Made by a program: the position numbers and the translations under genes. The notes beneath the pieces were generated by a model that was given only the letters and a program-made list of their open reading frames with translations, had not been told where the DNA came from and made no database searches. This document shows positions 23,634 through 35,608 of a stretch of 64,000 bases of DNA, in pieces. Each line of letters starts with the position of its first letter. Position 1 is the first letter of the stretch. Origin of the DNA: Capitella teleta (Eukaryota > Annelida > Polychaeta > Capitellidae). The stretch covers positions 678,370 to 742,369 of the forward strand of contig KB298688.1 in NCBI GenBank assembly GCA_000328365.1, written 5' to 3'.

Positions 23634-26600
23634 TCAGACGCTCTCTTCGTCATAGTTAGGGTATGACCCAATTGGCTGTGCAGTTGCGGGGGGTGGGGTG
23701 AAGTCCTTGGAATCGGAGTACATGGCTCTTGAGTCGGGAATATCGTGCTGATCCACTATGTCAGGAAGGGGATCCGGCTGACGATATATGTCGTATGAGT
23801 GCACATCATCCGTCACTCGACTGAAAGCGAGATATCAGGGTTAAGAATAAAATATATTTCTACTCAAATTAAAGCGGTATTATATAGGATTTTGATTGAC
23901 GGTTTATAAAAATAAATATTATTTATTTTATTTATGTAATTTTAATATTATCTAAAATATAATTTGGTGATATTACTTGTCTAACGAGTCAATTCCTTCG
24001 GCCCCTTTCACTAAACTATGAAAGAAATCAAAAGAAAAATAATCAAATTAATATTTGAATAAAATAATTACAATGGAGATGAACTCATGAAGTGAACTTT
24101 CATAACCTCAGAATGTATTTCAATCAATTCTGATCATAAAATATTGATGATTTTCACTTTCATGCATTTCATGTACCAGTATTTATTTTGAGATTTCGAG
24201 AATTCCCTTCACATAAAATGTTTTAGTTTTCTAACAAAGCGTGCAAAACAAATAATAAATTGTTAATAATAACAAAGAATTTGGAGACCTCTCCACATTC
24301 TTCGAAAATAAGAACATAAATTGTGCAAAGAAAATACTACAAAAAGTGAATTGGCATAATATTAGTAGTTCATTGGAAGTAGCAATTATCAAATTATTAC
24401 ATAACACCTTTAATTTGCATAAATATTGCATCACAACAAGTGGGCACTTCTAGGAACAAAATTATCGCCATTTTGTCGATTTCACCAAAACATTGAGTAC
24501 ATATATAGCAGAACAAGCGACTCACTGAGCACGACCCCAAACATTGCTCCATGGTTCGTTGGGAATAAGCAGAGGTTCTAGTTTGGGTCTAAAGCAGAGG
24601 AAAGCAGAGCAGGCAAGAGCAGATTTATCCCATATTCTCTGTTTTATTCATCTTTTTAAATTCAAAAATTTAAGCCGCTGTGACAAGGAAAGAGGCAAGC
24701 GACTAATCCGATTGAGTAGAACTTTGATTCAGATGCAGAACAGCACTATTGTCTCGTCTAATTCAGAGACAGTCATGCATAATTTAATTTTTTATTTATT
24801 AAATGTATTATGTCAAGCGCAACTGAACAATTTTATTGCAAATTATGGCGTTATATAAATAAAAATTTCATTCAATCATAATTACAAGCGCCACTACGCA
24901 CTTGAGCAGCACTGTGGAGTCAACATTATATATTATAATTCGCAATCAGCCAGTGCTTATCTAGGCTTCGAATACTGGATGCCACTCTTAGGTAGAAAAA
25001 TTTGTATTGCAGTCAGGCGGGCTACTCTGTGCAGTATATTTAATTATATGCAACTAAGTATAGGTTAGAGCTCACAAATGATCAATGCTCATCTTTTGGC
25101 AGTGGTCCGATAGACCTCAAGCAGAAATGTGGACGACCACTAATTCTAATCTTGCATTTATGGTAACAGCGACTCAAATTTCATGAACAAAAAAAGTTGA
25201 ATTGGCACAAAAATTAGCAAAAAAATAATTGATGCACAGAAAACAATTTCACACGATTGGTCTGTTGTAATTAGCAATTACTTACAAACGAGAAGGTGGA
25301 TTCATCAAAGGGTTGTCAGTACTGAGAGAGGAAATGACGAATAATCAGTGAAATTGTTTACAAGTGATTCGTATGAAGAAAAAGAGAGTGAAAGTGAAAC
25401 TCCTCAAGACCTCCCATCATTATCAAAATCAGCATCTCTTCAAATTATTCAAAATTATCCTTTCATCCAGTAAATAAATTAAATACTGTGAGAGCTTGTA
25501 ATTAGTGACTCACACAAGCAACCAGAATCATCCAATGATGATCAGTATACTGGCGCATAAATCACTAATTACTGTCATAATTACGGATAATGGATGCAGC
25601 TTCAATTAGGTTTGGAAGTGGAGGGAGATCCAGAAGAGAAGCAGTACCTGTGATTGGATCTATGGGCAGCGCTTTCAGACGCTTTTCTGCGCAGATAAGA
25701 ATCACGTTTGCGACCGTGTTTACCAGATTCCTCTCCCGCTTCAAAACTTTCTTCCGCAATCGTGTTTGACTCATCGTCAGATAGACCTAAAAAAAACCAC
25801 AAACGCCGAATGAGTATTCACTGTGTTTTGCAAGTGAACCTTTACGAGACTTCTTCTTTTTGCGTCTTCTCGCTTGTGATTCAGCGTAGCCGTTTGACGC
25901 TGTCTCGTCCATTTCACTAATGGTACCCCTGATGGAGAAATGCAAATGTGTTATAATTCATGAATAATGTCATAATTTATGCACAATTTTATTCCCTGTG
26001 CATATGCTAATCATGTGAAACTAACCTGACATTTTCAGCAGCAGCGCCTGATTGAACTTTATTCGTGTCCTTTTTCTTTGCTTTGTCCATAATTTTAGCA
26101 ACTTGATATTTCTCCTGAAACATCAAAAAAATAGTTATGAAATATAATAAAAACAAGTTGTGAAAAAATTTGAACAATTTGATTAATTCTATATTAGTAA
26201 ATATCTAATTACAGTGAGTAATTAAAGTATTTAACGGTGATTGTATTGACTATAGGTGTTCATATATCTCAAACAAACATGCAGATTGTGAATAAACATG
26301 AGCATTGAATTGATTATTACGGGATTACTGTTAATAAGCGTATCATATCAGGAATAAAGTATTAAGATTTCAATACGGATTTAATATGAATCCAAAGAAA
26401 AAGCAGACTGAAGGCACACGAGGGCGCCACTCACCCTACGGTTGCCAAGTCGTATTGAGGCAGGCACATCGGGAATCAAGCCAGCAATGAGAAATTTGAA
26501 TCCAAACACTATATGCTATAAGCAAAAGATCAAAAATTGCTCGTTAAGCAGCATTCATCGGAAAAATAGCACAGGGGGAGGGGTTGGTGGGGGCGTGTCC

Positions 26601-29600
26601 TTCATCCAGTGTTGCCATGGTGACTAGGAGGGGTCATGCAGTACAGTGAAGCTGAGTCGCTATATTTGGCATTCTTACCCGCTTCTGAGCCAAGCAAACC
26701 GTTCGTGGTGTGGTTGGAATCAACCAACCAATGATGAACTTCACTGAAAACACTAAGTGCTGTTTGCAACACAAAGAACAATGTCATTATTAGGCTGGCT
26801 TTGTTTGAATATAACCATCAACGCTTTACTCCACGTGAGCTAGCTGTGGCAGATAACCTGAATTCACAAGCATAATATATAAAAGAGAACCTTTGATTAT
26901 TTTTGAATAGAAGTGAATGATAGGAGACCTTAAAGGCGTCAAATGCGCCTTTTGACAAACACATCTTAAGACATCAGATCTGTATCATCAATGTAGAAAA
27001 CATACAAACATCAAAAACAAAATTGTATGTAACACACTCATTTAAAGAATCCAATCTGCAAATAAAAATTATGCAATTCACAACAGAAGAATGCACATTG
27101 TGAAGAGTGGAAAAGGGAAATATAATCACAAACTGACCCTCCCTCTGGGTTGAAATAGAAATAAAATTTTACCTCAAAACCAATCACAATGAGGAGTTTT
27201 CCACTGAGGTCGTAATTGCTTCCCCATTCGGACGTGAAGCCAAGTAGAAATCCGTTGCTAACAACTCCGCAGATGTTCACAAACTCCAAGATTCCCTGCC
27301 ACATCCCTAAGGAGAAAAATGGGGAAGCTCACTCAGACATCTCTTATCGTTCATAATCAGATACCAATTTATGCATAATTTATGTTAATTTTTGCATAAA
27401 CGTCTATCTGACCTATGTCCTGAGCAATCCTGCTGACCGGCCTCCTGTACCACCAGATCATCCTCTTTGCGTCCACCCTCATATCGATGGCATGGATGAG
27501 CAGCGCTACAAGGGGAGCCAGGGGAAAAGATGCCGCAAACAGCTGATCACAAAACAAAGGTCATTACAAGGTCATCTCCCGTTCACCCGCATACCATCAG
27601 GAAGCCATATACGATGACTTTTTCCGTGTACTCTCCGAGCGTGAAGTCTCCAAGATCTGGTTTCTGGTGTTCTCGTACAATGAACTCAGTCAGAGTGACG
27701 TTTTGTCCCGAATCAACTTTTGTCTTGCGGCAGAATTTGCGCTTCCTCCAAATCTTCTTCAGACCGCTGAAACAGCAGCATTAAATCCCGCGTAACATGC
27801 TAGTTGATGTGCTCACGGAATGACGATGTCTTTGAGGAACTTGGGCAGGGGTTTTGCCAGCATGAGGATGAGCACCTGAAAACTGAGCATGGCCATGCAG
27901 TTGTTGTCTGTGCCACAGGCATCCTGGTAATTGCTTCCGATTCCAAAGATGCCGTTATCATAAGTAATCTGTGAACGAAGCGTTGAGCACATGATTCAGC
28001 TGGGGTAAACCGAACTGACCCCTCTGAAGAATGCAATGTAGAACAGGGAAGCGTAACTGTTGGCAAATTGAAATGCAAACAGTTTGATGATCAGAGCGTC
28101 ATCATACTCCGTCTGAGTTCGATGGTTCTCTGTGGTCAAGAGAAAAGATTACATCATCATCTCCTCATAAAATACGCCCTCACCCCAATCTGTGAGTTTC
28201 ACGGCCAGGAAGTCATAGATCTTTCCCAGGATGAGAATGGTGACAGCGTTGAGCACAGACGAGGCAAGTGTTCCGGCCAGAAGACAACCGACCGAACCGA
28301 AGGACGTGCAGTAGTCGACTTCAATGAGGACGCGATAAAGGATGACGGACGCCACTGCTATAAACACCATGCACACCTAATTAAACAGACTCAATCATCA
28401 AGCATATTCTGCTCTAATTAAAAAGCTCTGGGGTTCTCGTCTAATATCCAAAGCAAGCATGCATATTGAGTACTATTTAAGATAGATAGTAGCACACAAC
28501 AGCTTGATTTTTATGCAGTTGGGCAGCACTGTTTATCATTCACGATTATGCAATACATTTGATTGATGTGTTGATCTAATTATAAATTAATTAAATGTTT
28601 GAGATAGGATTTAAACAATAATACGAAATGGATCATTGTGCGCTTACATAAGTTAAATATAAATTGACTAGAAAGCAGAAAGTGACAGGTACCATGAAAA
28701 TGAGCGTAGAAAAAGAAGTGACGAACTTGACCATCTGACGATACAATGGGTAATACCACATCTCATTACCAATAATAATTGGATCCTAATTAAAGGAATA
28801 AAAGAAGCAAATAATGAAAGCAGCGCAAAGCAAGGGGGAAGAGGAGAAGGAAGAGGGGAGGGTGCGGCAGCCTATTCAGACGATTGAGCAGGATTACGTA
28901 CCATGAAAATTAGGACACTGAAAGAACAGGTGAACTTGAGGAGTTGTCGGTACAAGGGGTAGTACCAGGTGTCTTCCCCTATGACTACTGGGTCCTTTGG
29001 TTGGAAGAAATCATTCATTAATCAAACTGTACTTTATCTCATCACCAGCAATCAGTTCTCATAAATTAAATTAATAATTTCATCGTACGTACATGAGAGC
29101 ACATTCAAAGTAAATTGGTCAATGCGGACATCATTATAACATAATAATTTTGACCCATGATACAAAACTCACAGGTTTTACGTGTGTTCCAATGAACTCT
29201 GGACGATCTAGTTCTGAACTTTCAAAATTATCAACGTCCCATTCATACGCCAGAGTGGCCGATTTACGCTTCCATAGCTCCAAGAAAACCGTCCCTGGAA
29301 AATCAAGGAAAATGTTATATATGTGAATATTATTTGTAATATTCTTATTTCACCCCATAGACAAATAACCAGTGAGAAAAATGGTGTGATTTGATTATCA
29401 AAAGCTTTCTTGATGACTCCCAGCGATTCCTCCAGGAGAGCCTGAGCTCTGAGAAGAAATAAGATCAAATAAACATGTTATTGCAATTTGACCTGTGATC
29501 TTACTCTTCAACCAGCGTAACATTCGCTGCCTTAGGTGGGGCTTCAAAATCAGTGATACTGCAAACAGAGACATAATTAATGTACATTCAGATTTAATTA

Positions 29601-30482
29601 ATTACATTGATCCGTAGTATAAGCCATTTGACGATTCAGGTTTTCCGAGAAGAAATTACTAACTTTTAAGGAATAATTCAATTTTGCTATCCTATTAATC
29701 AATAGACCTAAAGCTGAGCCGTGAAATAACAGGCTCTTCACAATGTCATATAATAAATCAATCAAGTATACACCTTGAATATATTATATAATAAACAAGC
29801 GAATCCTTTGGTCGTTATTTGACCACTCACCTCAAGTAGAGGCCGTAAATGAAACACGCAATTCCAAATAAGGTCGGAAACCAAAGCGTCCAAATAAGGA
29901 TCCCTGACCACGCAAAGTAAAGCGCAATTTTCTCTCCAAAGTAATTGCGGATTTTCCACAACGGCTGGTATTTAAAAAACTTTGTCCAAGTGTTATTCAA
30001 CTCCATGCGGGTGTCTTGCACCAAGGAGTCTGATCTGGCGTCGACTGAGTCATGACTCTCACCCTCAAACATCACCTGGATCACAGACGAAATAATGAGA
30101 ACGATGATAGCAGTTAGGGTATGACTGTTCCATTGTAAATGTATTTCCAAAAGAAAAATGCTATTCATAGTTCGGTGTGTTTATGGTATTGTTTATATAC
30201 TTACTATCTGAGCTATATATGCGGAAGTAGATTTCATTTAGTTTACTTCATTAAAATAAATTTAAGCATTAATGCCATACTGTATGGGGCCAATATGAGG
30301 GTTGTCTCAAAATATATCGGACTGCATGGCATAGGATGCGCAGTATACTAATACGCACTAGGCTTAATGTAAAATATTCCTTCACGAATACAAGTAGATC
30401 ACTGGATACTAGCTACATGCATATTACTGGTATTTACCTGACATTAGGCCTGCCACTTTTTTATTGATCGTTATTTAACTTT

Positions 30483-30516
<34 letters not shown>

Positions 30517-32595
30517 TATTCATTGTATGTCAAAAAAGACATAGTAATTAATGTATGCAGAACAAAATAAAACAAAACATGAAGACAGAATAGTAGATAC
30601 AATTAAATAATCAATATGTACAAATAAAGGACAACAGAGCTTCAGCTTATAACTTATGGTACATGTACTGCCAAACGGCCCAAACCCTCATTTCAGAATT
30701 CAGAGGCCAAAAATAATTTGCATTGGCCTCTCATAACACTTGGTTCATTACACTGCTTGTCTTCATGTATTGCTTTTGTTGGTCTGAAAAAATATTTAAT
30801 TATGTTAATTTTCCAGCAATTAGTTAAGCTATACATGTAACACAGAGGTTGCCCAACAATTGCAAACCGAGACATAAAATATAGCGATTTATTTTCCTTC
30901 AAGATCCTAATGCGACAACTCATTCGGTTCACCATCCTCTTTCCTCTTCCAAATTAACTGTTCCTCTATTTGCTTTCTCTTCCCGCTGCATATATTATTT
31001 GGTTCCAATAAAAAGGTTAATTAGAACCTTGTTGAATTTGCAGACTCTACAAACAAAGTGATGATGATGATTATGATGTTCATGGTTAAAAATACTGTTT
31101 TTGAAGTTCATGAAATGCCCAAAAGCTCTTGAATTTGTGTAAAGTGAGAGTGTAATTAAGTGGGACATCATTGGATTTGGAAATCGTCCAATCTCAACAT
31201 TACCACACCAGTACCACATGTAGAAAGCAGTGTATGTTTGTCTTATCCAATGGCATCATAATACGTATAAAGGATGATATAGCAACCATTGCCAAGCCAC
31301 TTCAAGCCGATGCTAGCCGCCGATCTCAATGCTGAGCCGATATCTCTGATTGGTTGAGTGGCTTAAGCAGCTAGCTGGTCATTTTTACTGGAGCCAGCCA
31401 ATTCTGGCTAATTACCATCTGCTCCAGGGTCTACATTGCTGCCACACAAACTCACACTGCTGCCAAACTCTGCCTTCATGACGGCCAGTTCCTCTTTCTC
31501 CACCGGATCTTCAATTGTTTCGTCATGAAGTATGAAGGAATCATCGTAGACATTCTTGTGAATCATGTATGGGAGACCTATGATAAGAAATGCAAAAGTG
31601 GTTGAAGATAACGAGAGAATAGAAGAGATTTTGCAGCACCTTTCTTAGCCATTGGCTCATCATCAATTTCATCTGATTTCTTATCTCGGACATCCATTTG
31701 AATCAATATATGATTCGTCTATTAATTATAGTAGAAATAGAAATAAAGTTGACTTTGGATTCATTAGCTTGTCATACCAGGAAAGATCGCAGAGCTGGGC
31801 GAAAGAAAACATCTGGTTTGTCGTGGTCGACAAAAACGTGAAGTTTATCCATCACAAATGCAGCCGACACAAAATCAACTAGGAATATGCATAAATTATG
31901 CATTAAAACAAAATAAAAATCCCACCTTCATTGTCTGTTTGCAAGTGCTTCTCTGAGAAATTTTCCAAGCATTTACTGCAACCAAAGCATTTGCCTCCAT
32001 CATCGTCATCATACAGCTCGCACTGGGAAATGTTCAAGAAAAGATATAGAATCCAAGCGTCTTTTTTTAATCTCACCCCAATCAGAGGCATCTCAAGACG
32101 CATATTCTCCGCCTCCTTACACAAACGCCAGAAGGGAGCATGTATTTTCAGATAAGTGAACTCCCCAATGACATCCCTCTGAATCTGCAACCCCTCGGCC
32201 AACATCGCAGCATGGAACGTCAATCGAAGTTCATCGCGTTTCTGTTTTTTCAGACTTTTCTTTGACTTTTTTCCAGAATTTTCACTACTGTTTGTTTTGT
32301 ACACCAACACATAATCAATACGCTTCAATGTCTCTTTTGGAAACTTCTTCATGAGAAGCTCCTTTGGTGCGTCTGCCCCTAAGCGCTTTTTTATAACGTG
32401 GATCTCGGCCTCTTCGTTTAAAACGTTTTTTGAAATCCGTCTCTTGAGTTTTGGTCGCTTCATTGTTGTGAATGGTTCGTCCTTGGGTTGCTGAGTGTAT
32501 GTATCATCACCTGATCCTTTCTTCGTCCATCCTTTACCGTGCTTTTGCGACTGATCCCACGTTTCGTATGGGTTCGGGTCCAAATCTTCCGACAT
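23634..32595 (-). CDS. Anoctamin (TMEM16 family) with two duplicated-exon cassettes
   Basis: More than 20 phase-matched exons run from ATG at 32595 (MSEDLDPNPYETWDQSQKHG) to a stop at 23634. Placed exons include 32595-32077, 32022-31926, 31878-31778, 31718-31640, 31577-31456 and 30075-29831. Further exons lie near 29563-29510, 29455-29356 and 29294-29176, then cassette 1, then about 28378-28186, 28133-28018, 27968-27818, 27769-27593, 27541-27413 and 27309-27178, then cassette 2, then a long charged cytoplasmic tail (about 26115-23634). Family marks: the N-terminal dimerisation region (RIDYVLVYK), NYFGEKIALYFAWSG in TM1, LELWKRKSATLAYEWDV after TM2, NHRTQTEYDDALI, and FAASFPLAPLVALL. By alignment with remembered TMEM16A, the Ca2+ ligands are kept as acidic residues: KDIVIP (E654 to D), GEYTE (E702, E705) and DMRVD (E734 to D, D738); N650 is replaced by K. 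The TM1-TM2 extracellular segment has no cysteines, unlike ANO1-7. The product is a Ca2+-activated channel or scramblase; which one is not inferable. Confidence 0.93.
24885..25030. repeat. Diverged SINE copy in an anoctamin intron
   Basis: The stretch shares in order the GAGCAGCACTGTGGAGTCA, AATTCGCAATCA and GCAGTCAGGCGGGCTACTCT-like blocks with the complete SINE at 10000-10338, in the same orientation, but is heavily substituted. Confidence 0.55.
26435..26515 (-). other. Anoctamin cassette 2, exon copy b (81 nt, TM10)
   Basis: An acceptor (GCTTATAG) and donor AGG|GTGAGT bound a 27-codon phase-0 exon, HIVFGFKFLIAGLIPDVPAS followed by IRLGNRR. It keeps the canonical L-I-P-D-V-P of anoctamin TM10. 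It lies 163 bp downstream of copy a and has the same length and phase; 12 of 27 residues are identical between the copies. Confidence 0.87.
26679..26759 (-). other. Anoctamin cassette 2, exon copy a (81 nt, TM10)
   Basis: An acceptor (TTGCAAACAG) and donor CGG|GTAAGA bound a 27-codon phase-0 exon, HLVFSVKFIIGWLIPTTPRT followed by VCLAQKR. It matches the family's last transmembrane segment (typically H-L-x-x-x-F-K-F-x-I-x-x-L-I-P-D-x-P). This copy has T-T instead of D-V before the second proline. It joins the shared next exon starting EKYQVAKIMDK. Confidence 0.82.
28505..28560. repeat. Short SINE fragment in an anoctamin intron
   Basis: It contains GCAGTTGGGCAGCACTG and a following CATTCACGATTATG that match the middle of the SINE at 10000-10338. 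The tRNA-like head is absent. Confidence 0.6.
28693..28785 (-). other. Anoctamin cassette 1, exon copy b (93 nt)
   Basis: An acceptor (TTTAATTAG) and donor ATG|GTACCT bound a 31-codon phase-0 exon starting DPIIIGNEMWYYPLYRQMVK and ending LIFM. It lies 116 bp downstream of copy a. Either copy alone joins the exon before (ending in THVKP) and the exon after (starting VCMVFIAVASV) in frame. Including both would insert 31 extra residues into the TM3 region and is unlikely to fold. Confidence 0.88.
28902..28994 (-). other. Anoctamin cassette 1, exon copy a (93 nt)
   Basis: An acceptor (ACCAAAG) and donor ATG|GTACGT bound a 31-codon phase-0 exon starting DPVVIGEDTWYYPLYRQLLK and ending LIFM. It encodes the cytosolic TM2-TM3 loop and the first part of TM3. 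The adjacent copy b has the same length, phase and boundary residues, and 21 of 31 residues are identical. Confidence 0.88.
30484..30517. repeat. (TAA)n microsatellite
   Basis: About eleven uninterrupted ATA/TAA units lie in a 1.4-kb anoctamin intron (30076-31455). I see no other structured element in the intron apart from short open frames without splice support. Confidence 0.9.
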
Positions 32596-33230
32596 TTCAC
32601 CCCCGTACGTCCATCACATTCTGAAATATATGCTATAATGTGTGTAACTCAATAATGGCAAATAATTATTAATAATAGAATTATTTCACTCATCAAATTT
32701 AATATGAAATCAAATTAACAAATTGAACTTCAAAATGCAATAATCACAATGCGGACGGAGCATGACAATGAGTACCGTATAACTGATCAAGAGAACGTAA
32801 TTGATCAACCAGTCACATCCTAGCCAATAATATGTTTAGGCTTGACCTATTATTTTAGCCTAGAGACATATATGCCCCTTACTTTTTCCAACAGACAAAT
32901 TAAGGGTCATATGACTCATTGGACAATGTTTGCATTAAAATCTGTGTCATTCTAAAAGTCACCTGTAGGACTATTTAAGTGCAACTCCCCATTATGAAGG
33001 AGGTTCACACACAACAATGGCAGGAGTAGCGGATACCCTATGCATGGTACATGCAAAACACGTACTCCTGCTTGCAGCCATATGGGGGCTAGCTTGTCCT
33101 GTGAATCATGACCCGCTCATTACATTCAACACTGAGAAACAACAAAGGAGCAAATTATAGGTCAATTTAAGGAACTAGTGTTACAGTGTCACGTACAATA
33201 CGAGTATGTGTGTATAGTACGTATAATTAA

Positions 33231-33934
33231 AGGGATGGGGAACTGAATTATAAGTGATGTTCTATTGACTCATAGCACCAATTGATAGCATTCCGTGCCA
33301 AAAACACCATGCCTGGATGCAAGCGTAAGGAAATAATGCATTCCGAATATCGGGGTTAGCATTACGCCTATGGGAGAATGGCTTCCATTGCGAAGTATAG
33401 GAGGCAAACGTCAGCTGATGGCTTGGTTTGGCTGATAGCTGATTGGTCCCGTTCCCCTCGTGAAGCTATCGATTTCAGCCAATCAGAGCAGATCATCTTC
33501 GCCATAAAAGGACATCTCTGTTGTTTACGAAACGAAAGCGCATGCGTGGTGCACTCTGGCTGACCTTTTTACTGTTTCAGGATGAGAAACATGGTAGTTG
33601 TCCTAGAAAATCGCTTGTTAAAATAAGAAAAATAGCGAAAACTATTTTTTTTTCGCGCCTGACTGGTGGCAAAATGATTATTCTATCTATTTCCGAAAAG
33701 AAAATAAAAAAATATCCAGGGGTTTAGTCGCAGGACACGCTGATATGACGAGGCCCATTGTAAAAGATGGGGAACTCTGTGTTTCATCACAGCGACTGAC
33801 GTCACGCCTAGTTAGCAATATATCTCCCGCGAAATCGTTAGCGATGATATTCCTTGTGTGGGCTAGGCATAGGAATCATTTTTGGTGCATCAAATAACGA
33901 CTCAAAGTCCATTTTTAACCAGTTCTCCCTCCCT
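33231..33934. mobile_element. 704-bp MITE with TTAA target duplications
   Basis: TTAA at 33227-33230 and 33935-33938 flanks terminal inverted repeats AGGGATGGGGAACTG and the reverse complement of AGGGAGGGAGAACTG. TTAA duplications are typical of piggyBac-type transposition. No transposase frame is present. An internal copy of the terminal motif (AGATGGGGAACTC near 33766) suggests a composite origin. Two further copies lie at 62037-62675 and 62681-63377 in the opposite orientation. Confidence 0.85.
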
Positions 33935-33938
33935 TTAA

Positions 33939-35608
33939 ATAGAGCTAATAAACGATAATCTCATGGTTTAAATGGTGTACGGAGATAGCACTATAATATA
34001 TTGATACTACATGCATGCAATATTTGTCTTGTGAATCATGACGCGCTCAATTAATACACACGCGTTCCCGATGTGAAACAACAGAGGGACATATTTTAAG
34101 TCAAAAGTAGAATTAGTCTGCGTGGCATTAGCGGTTAGCATGTTAGGCTTTGCAATGAGTGAATGACTGACTAAGTGACTGTCACAATCGAGTAAAATAA
34201 TGATTAGGACACTGACACTGACATTATTATGAACATTCAGTATAAATAACTATTACAAAATTATTATAGTTAGACATAATTAATTATACTCTAATCATTA
34301 TGATATGATTATAAAGTATTGTATAGCAGTATGAGTATAATTATTATGAGTATACTAAGTATTCTGTATAATGTATTGCATAATTGCCTATTCAGCTATT
34401 AATTGGCATGACCATGAGACTATAATTATTTATTATGAGTTCAGTTACTGAGTTACTAGTTAGTGAGTAGTCATAAGTCAATCATCAAGATGCACATCAG
34501 CTGTAGAAACCTGATACCTCCGCCCTCACCATACCTTACCACTCATCTGCGAATGTTTCATATAATGACAATACACACCGCGGATAAGAGGCCTCAAAGT
34601 GCATAAATTACCATTTCAATCGCGTGTCAGACAAAAACAACATGAGTTTCTCGGTTGCTATTTGCACCACGTGATCAAACGATATTTCAGTCTTTGCTTC
34701 ACGTTTTATTCGAAAGATGGCGCTGTAAAGAAAAGTCATAACGCGACATATGCGTTATGATTTTTCATACCACATCACATGCGTTATAACATTTTTGCAG
34801 GATCATCTCCTGGCTATATTTATTCAACTTGCATAATTTAGAATTATACATGCTAGTATTACACAGAACAAATGAACAATGAGAGAAAATCAATTTACTA
34901 TTGTGGCTTTCAAAAGGTTAATGTTCATCATTGATCATAAAGCATTTCTCCCCTTTCTTTTTCTTTTCTTTTTTTTTTTTTCGTTGTGTAATCATTACGC
35001 GGTGAAGTCGTTATGATTCCAAATTACGCGCCACTTCGGAGAAATACGGCGACTGTCGACAGTGAGAGTCGAGGTAAATTTTCATATTTGGCTTCAGTCC
35101 GTGTCACGACTAAAATGATTACAATAGTTCACTAACGCGTTCGTGCTTTCCCAAATCCTCGATTATACTAAATTATGACAACACAGCAATTGAGAATATT
35201 ATTTTATTATTAGTATTCATGAGCCTGCGGCTAGGGGTCACTCGTCAGTTGTGAGATTCGCATTGCGTATTGCATGTATATGAATATGACAATATTAAGA
35301 CGTCTAGTTTACAATCATGTAGATTGTAGACCTATATAATTCTGGAAATAGATCCGCTGTTGCCCTTAGCAACAGATTGCCAACAAACAAAGAAATATAG
35401 AGTTCACACATATCAAAATCGTCATTAATTTAGCTGCTATTCGCAGTAATAATACGATTACACGTGAGATGCATGCAGTTGACATGTGCGTGATTATGCC
35501 GCTATTTTCTTTCAATTTAGTTGATGCATTTTCGCGGATGCTAACAGCTATTGAGACAAGGTGTGCTTCGGTTCTGTGTATAAATCATACCAGCGAGATT
35601 GAGAGACG
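33939..35608. other. AT-rich intergenic region between the MITE and the coiled-coil gene
   Basis: No gene is seen. It contains a cluster of three GCGTTATGA/TCATAACGC motifs at 34736-34795, related ones near 34990-35035, a T-rich tract near 34970, and AT-rich sequence at 34200-34440. Confidence 0.5.

Noticed and set aside
26602-26787. Long minus-strand frame ending PPSHHGNTG over the anoctamin cassette 2 region
   Set aside because: It overlaps copy a in a different phase and lacks family similarity; the phase-0 exon with donor at 26678 explains the sequence better.
33378-33563. Open frames inside the MITE at 33.2-33.9 kb and its copies at 62-63.4 kb
   Set aside because: The frames are not shared intact among the three copies and show no transposase motif, so they are chance frames in a repeat.
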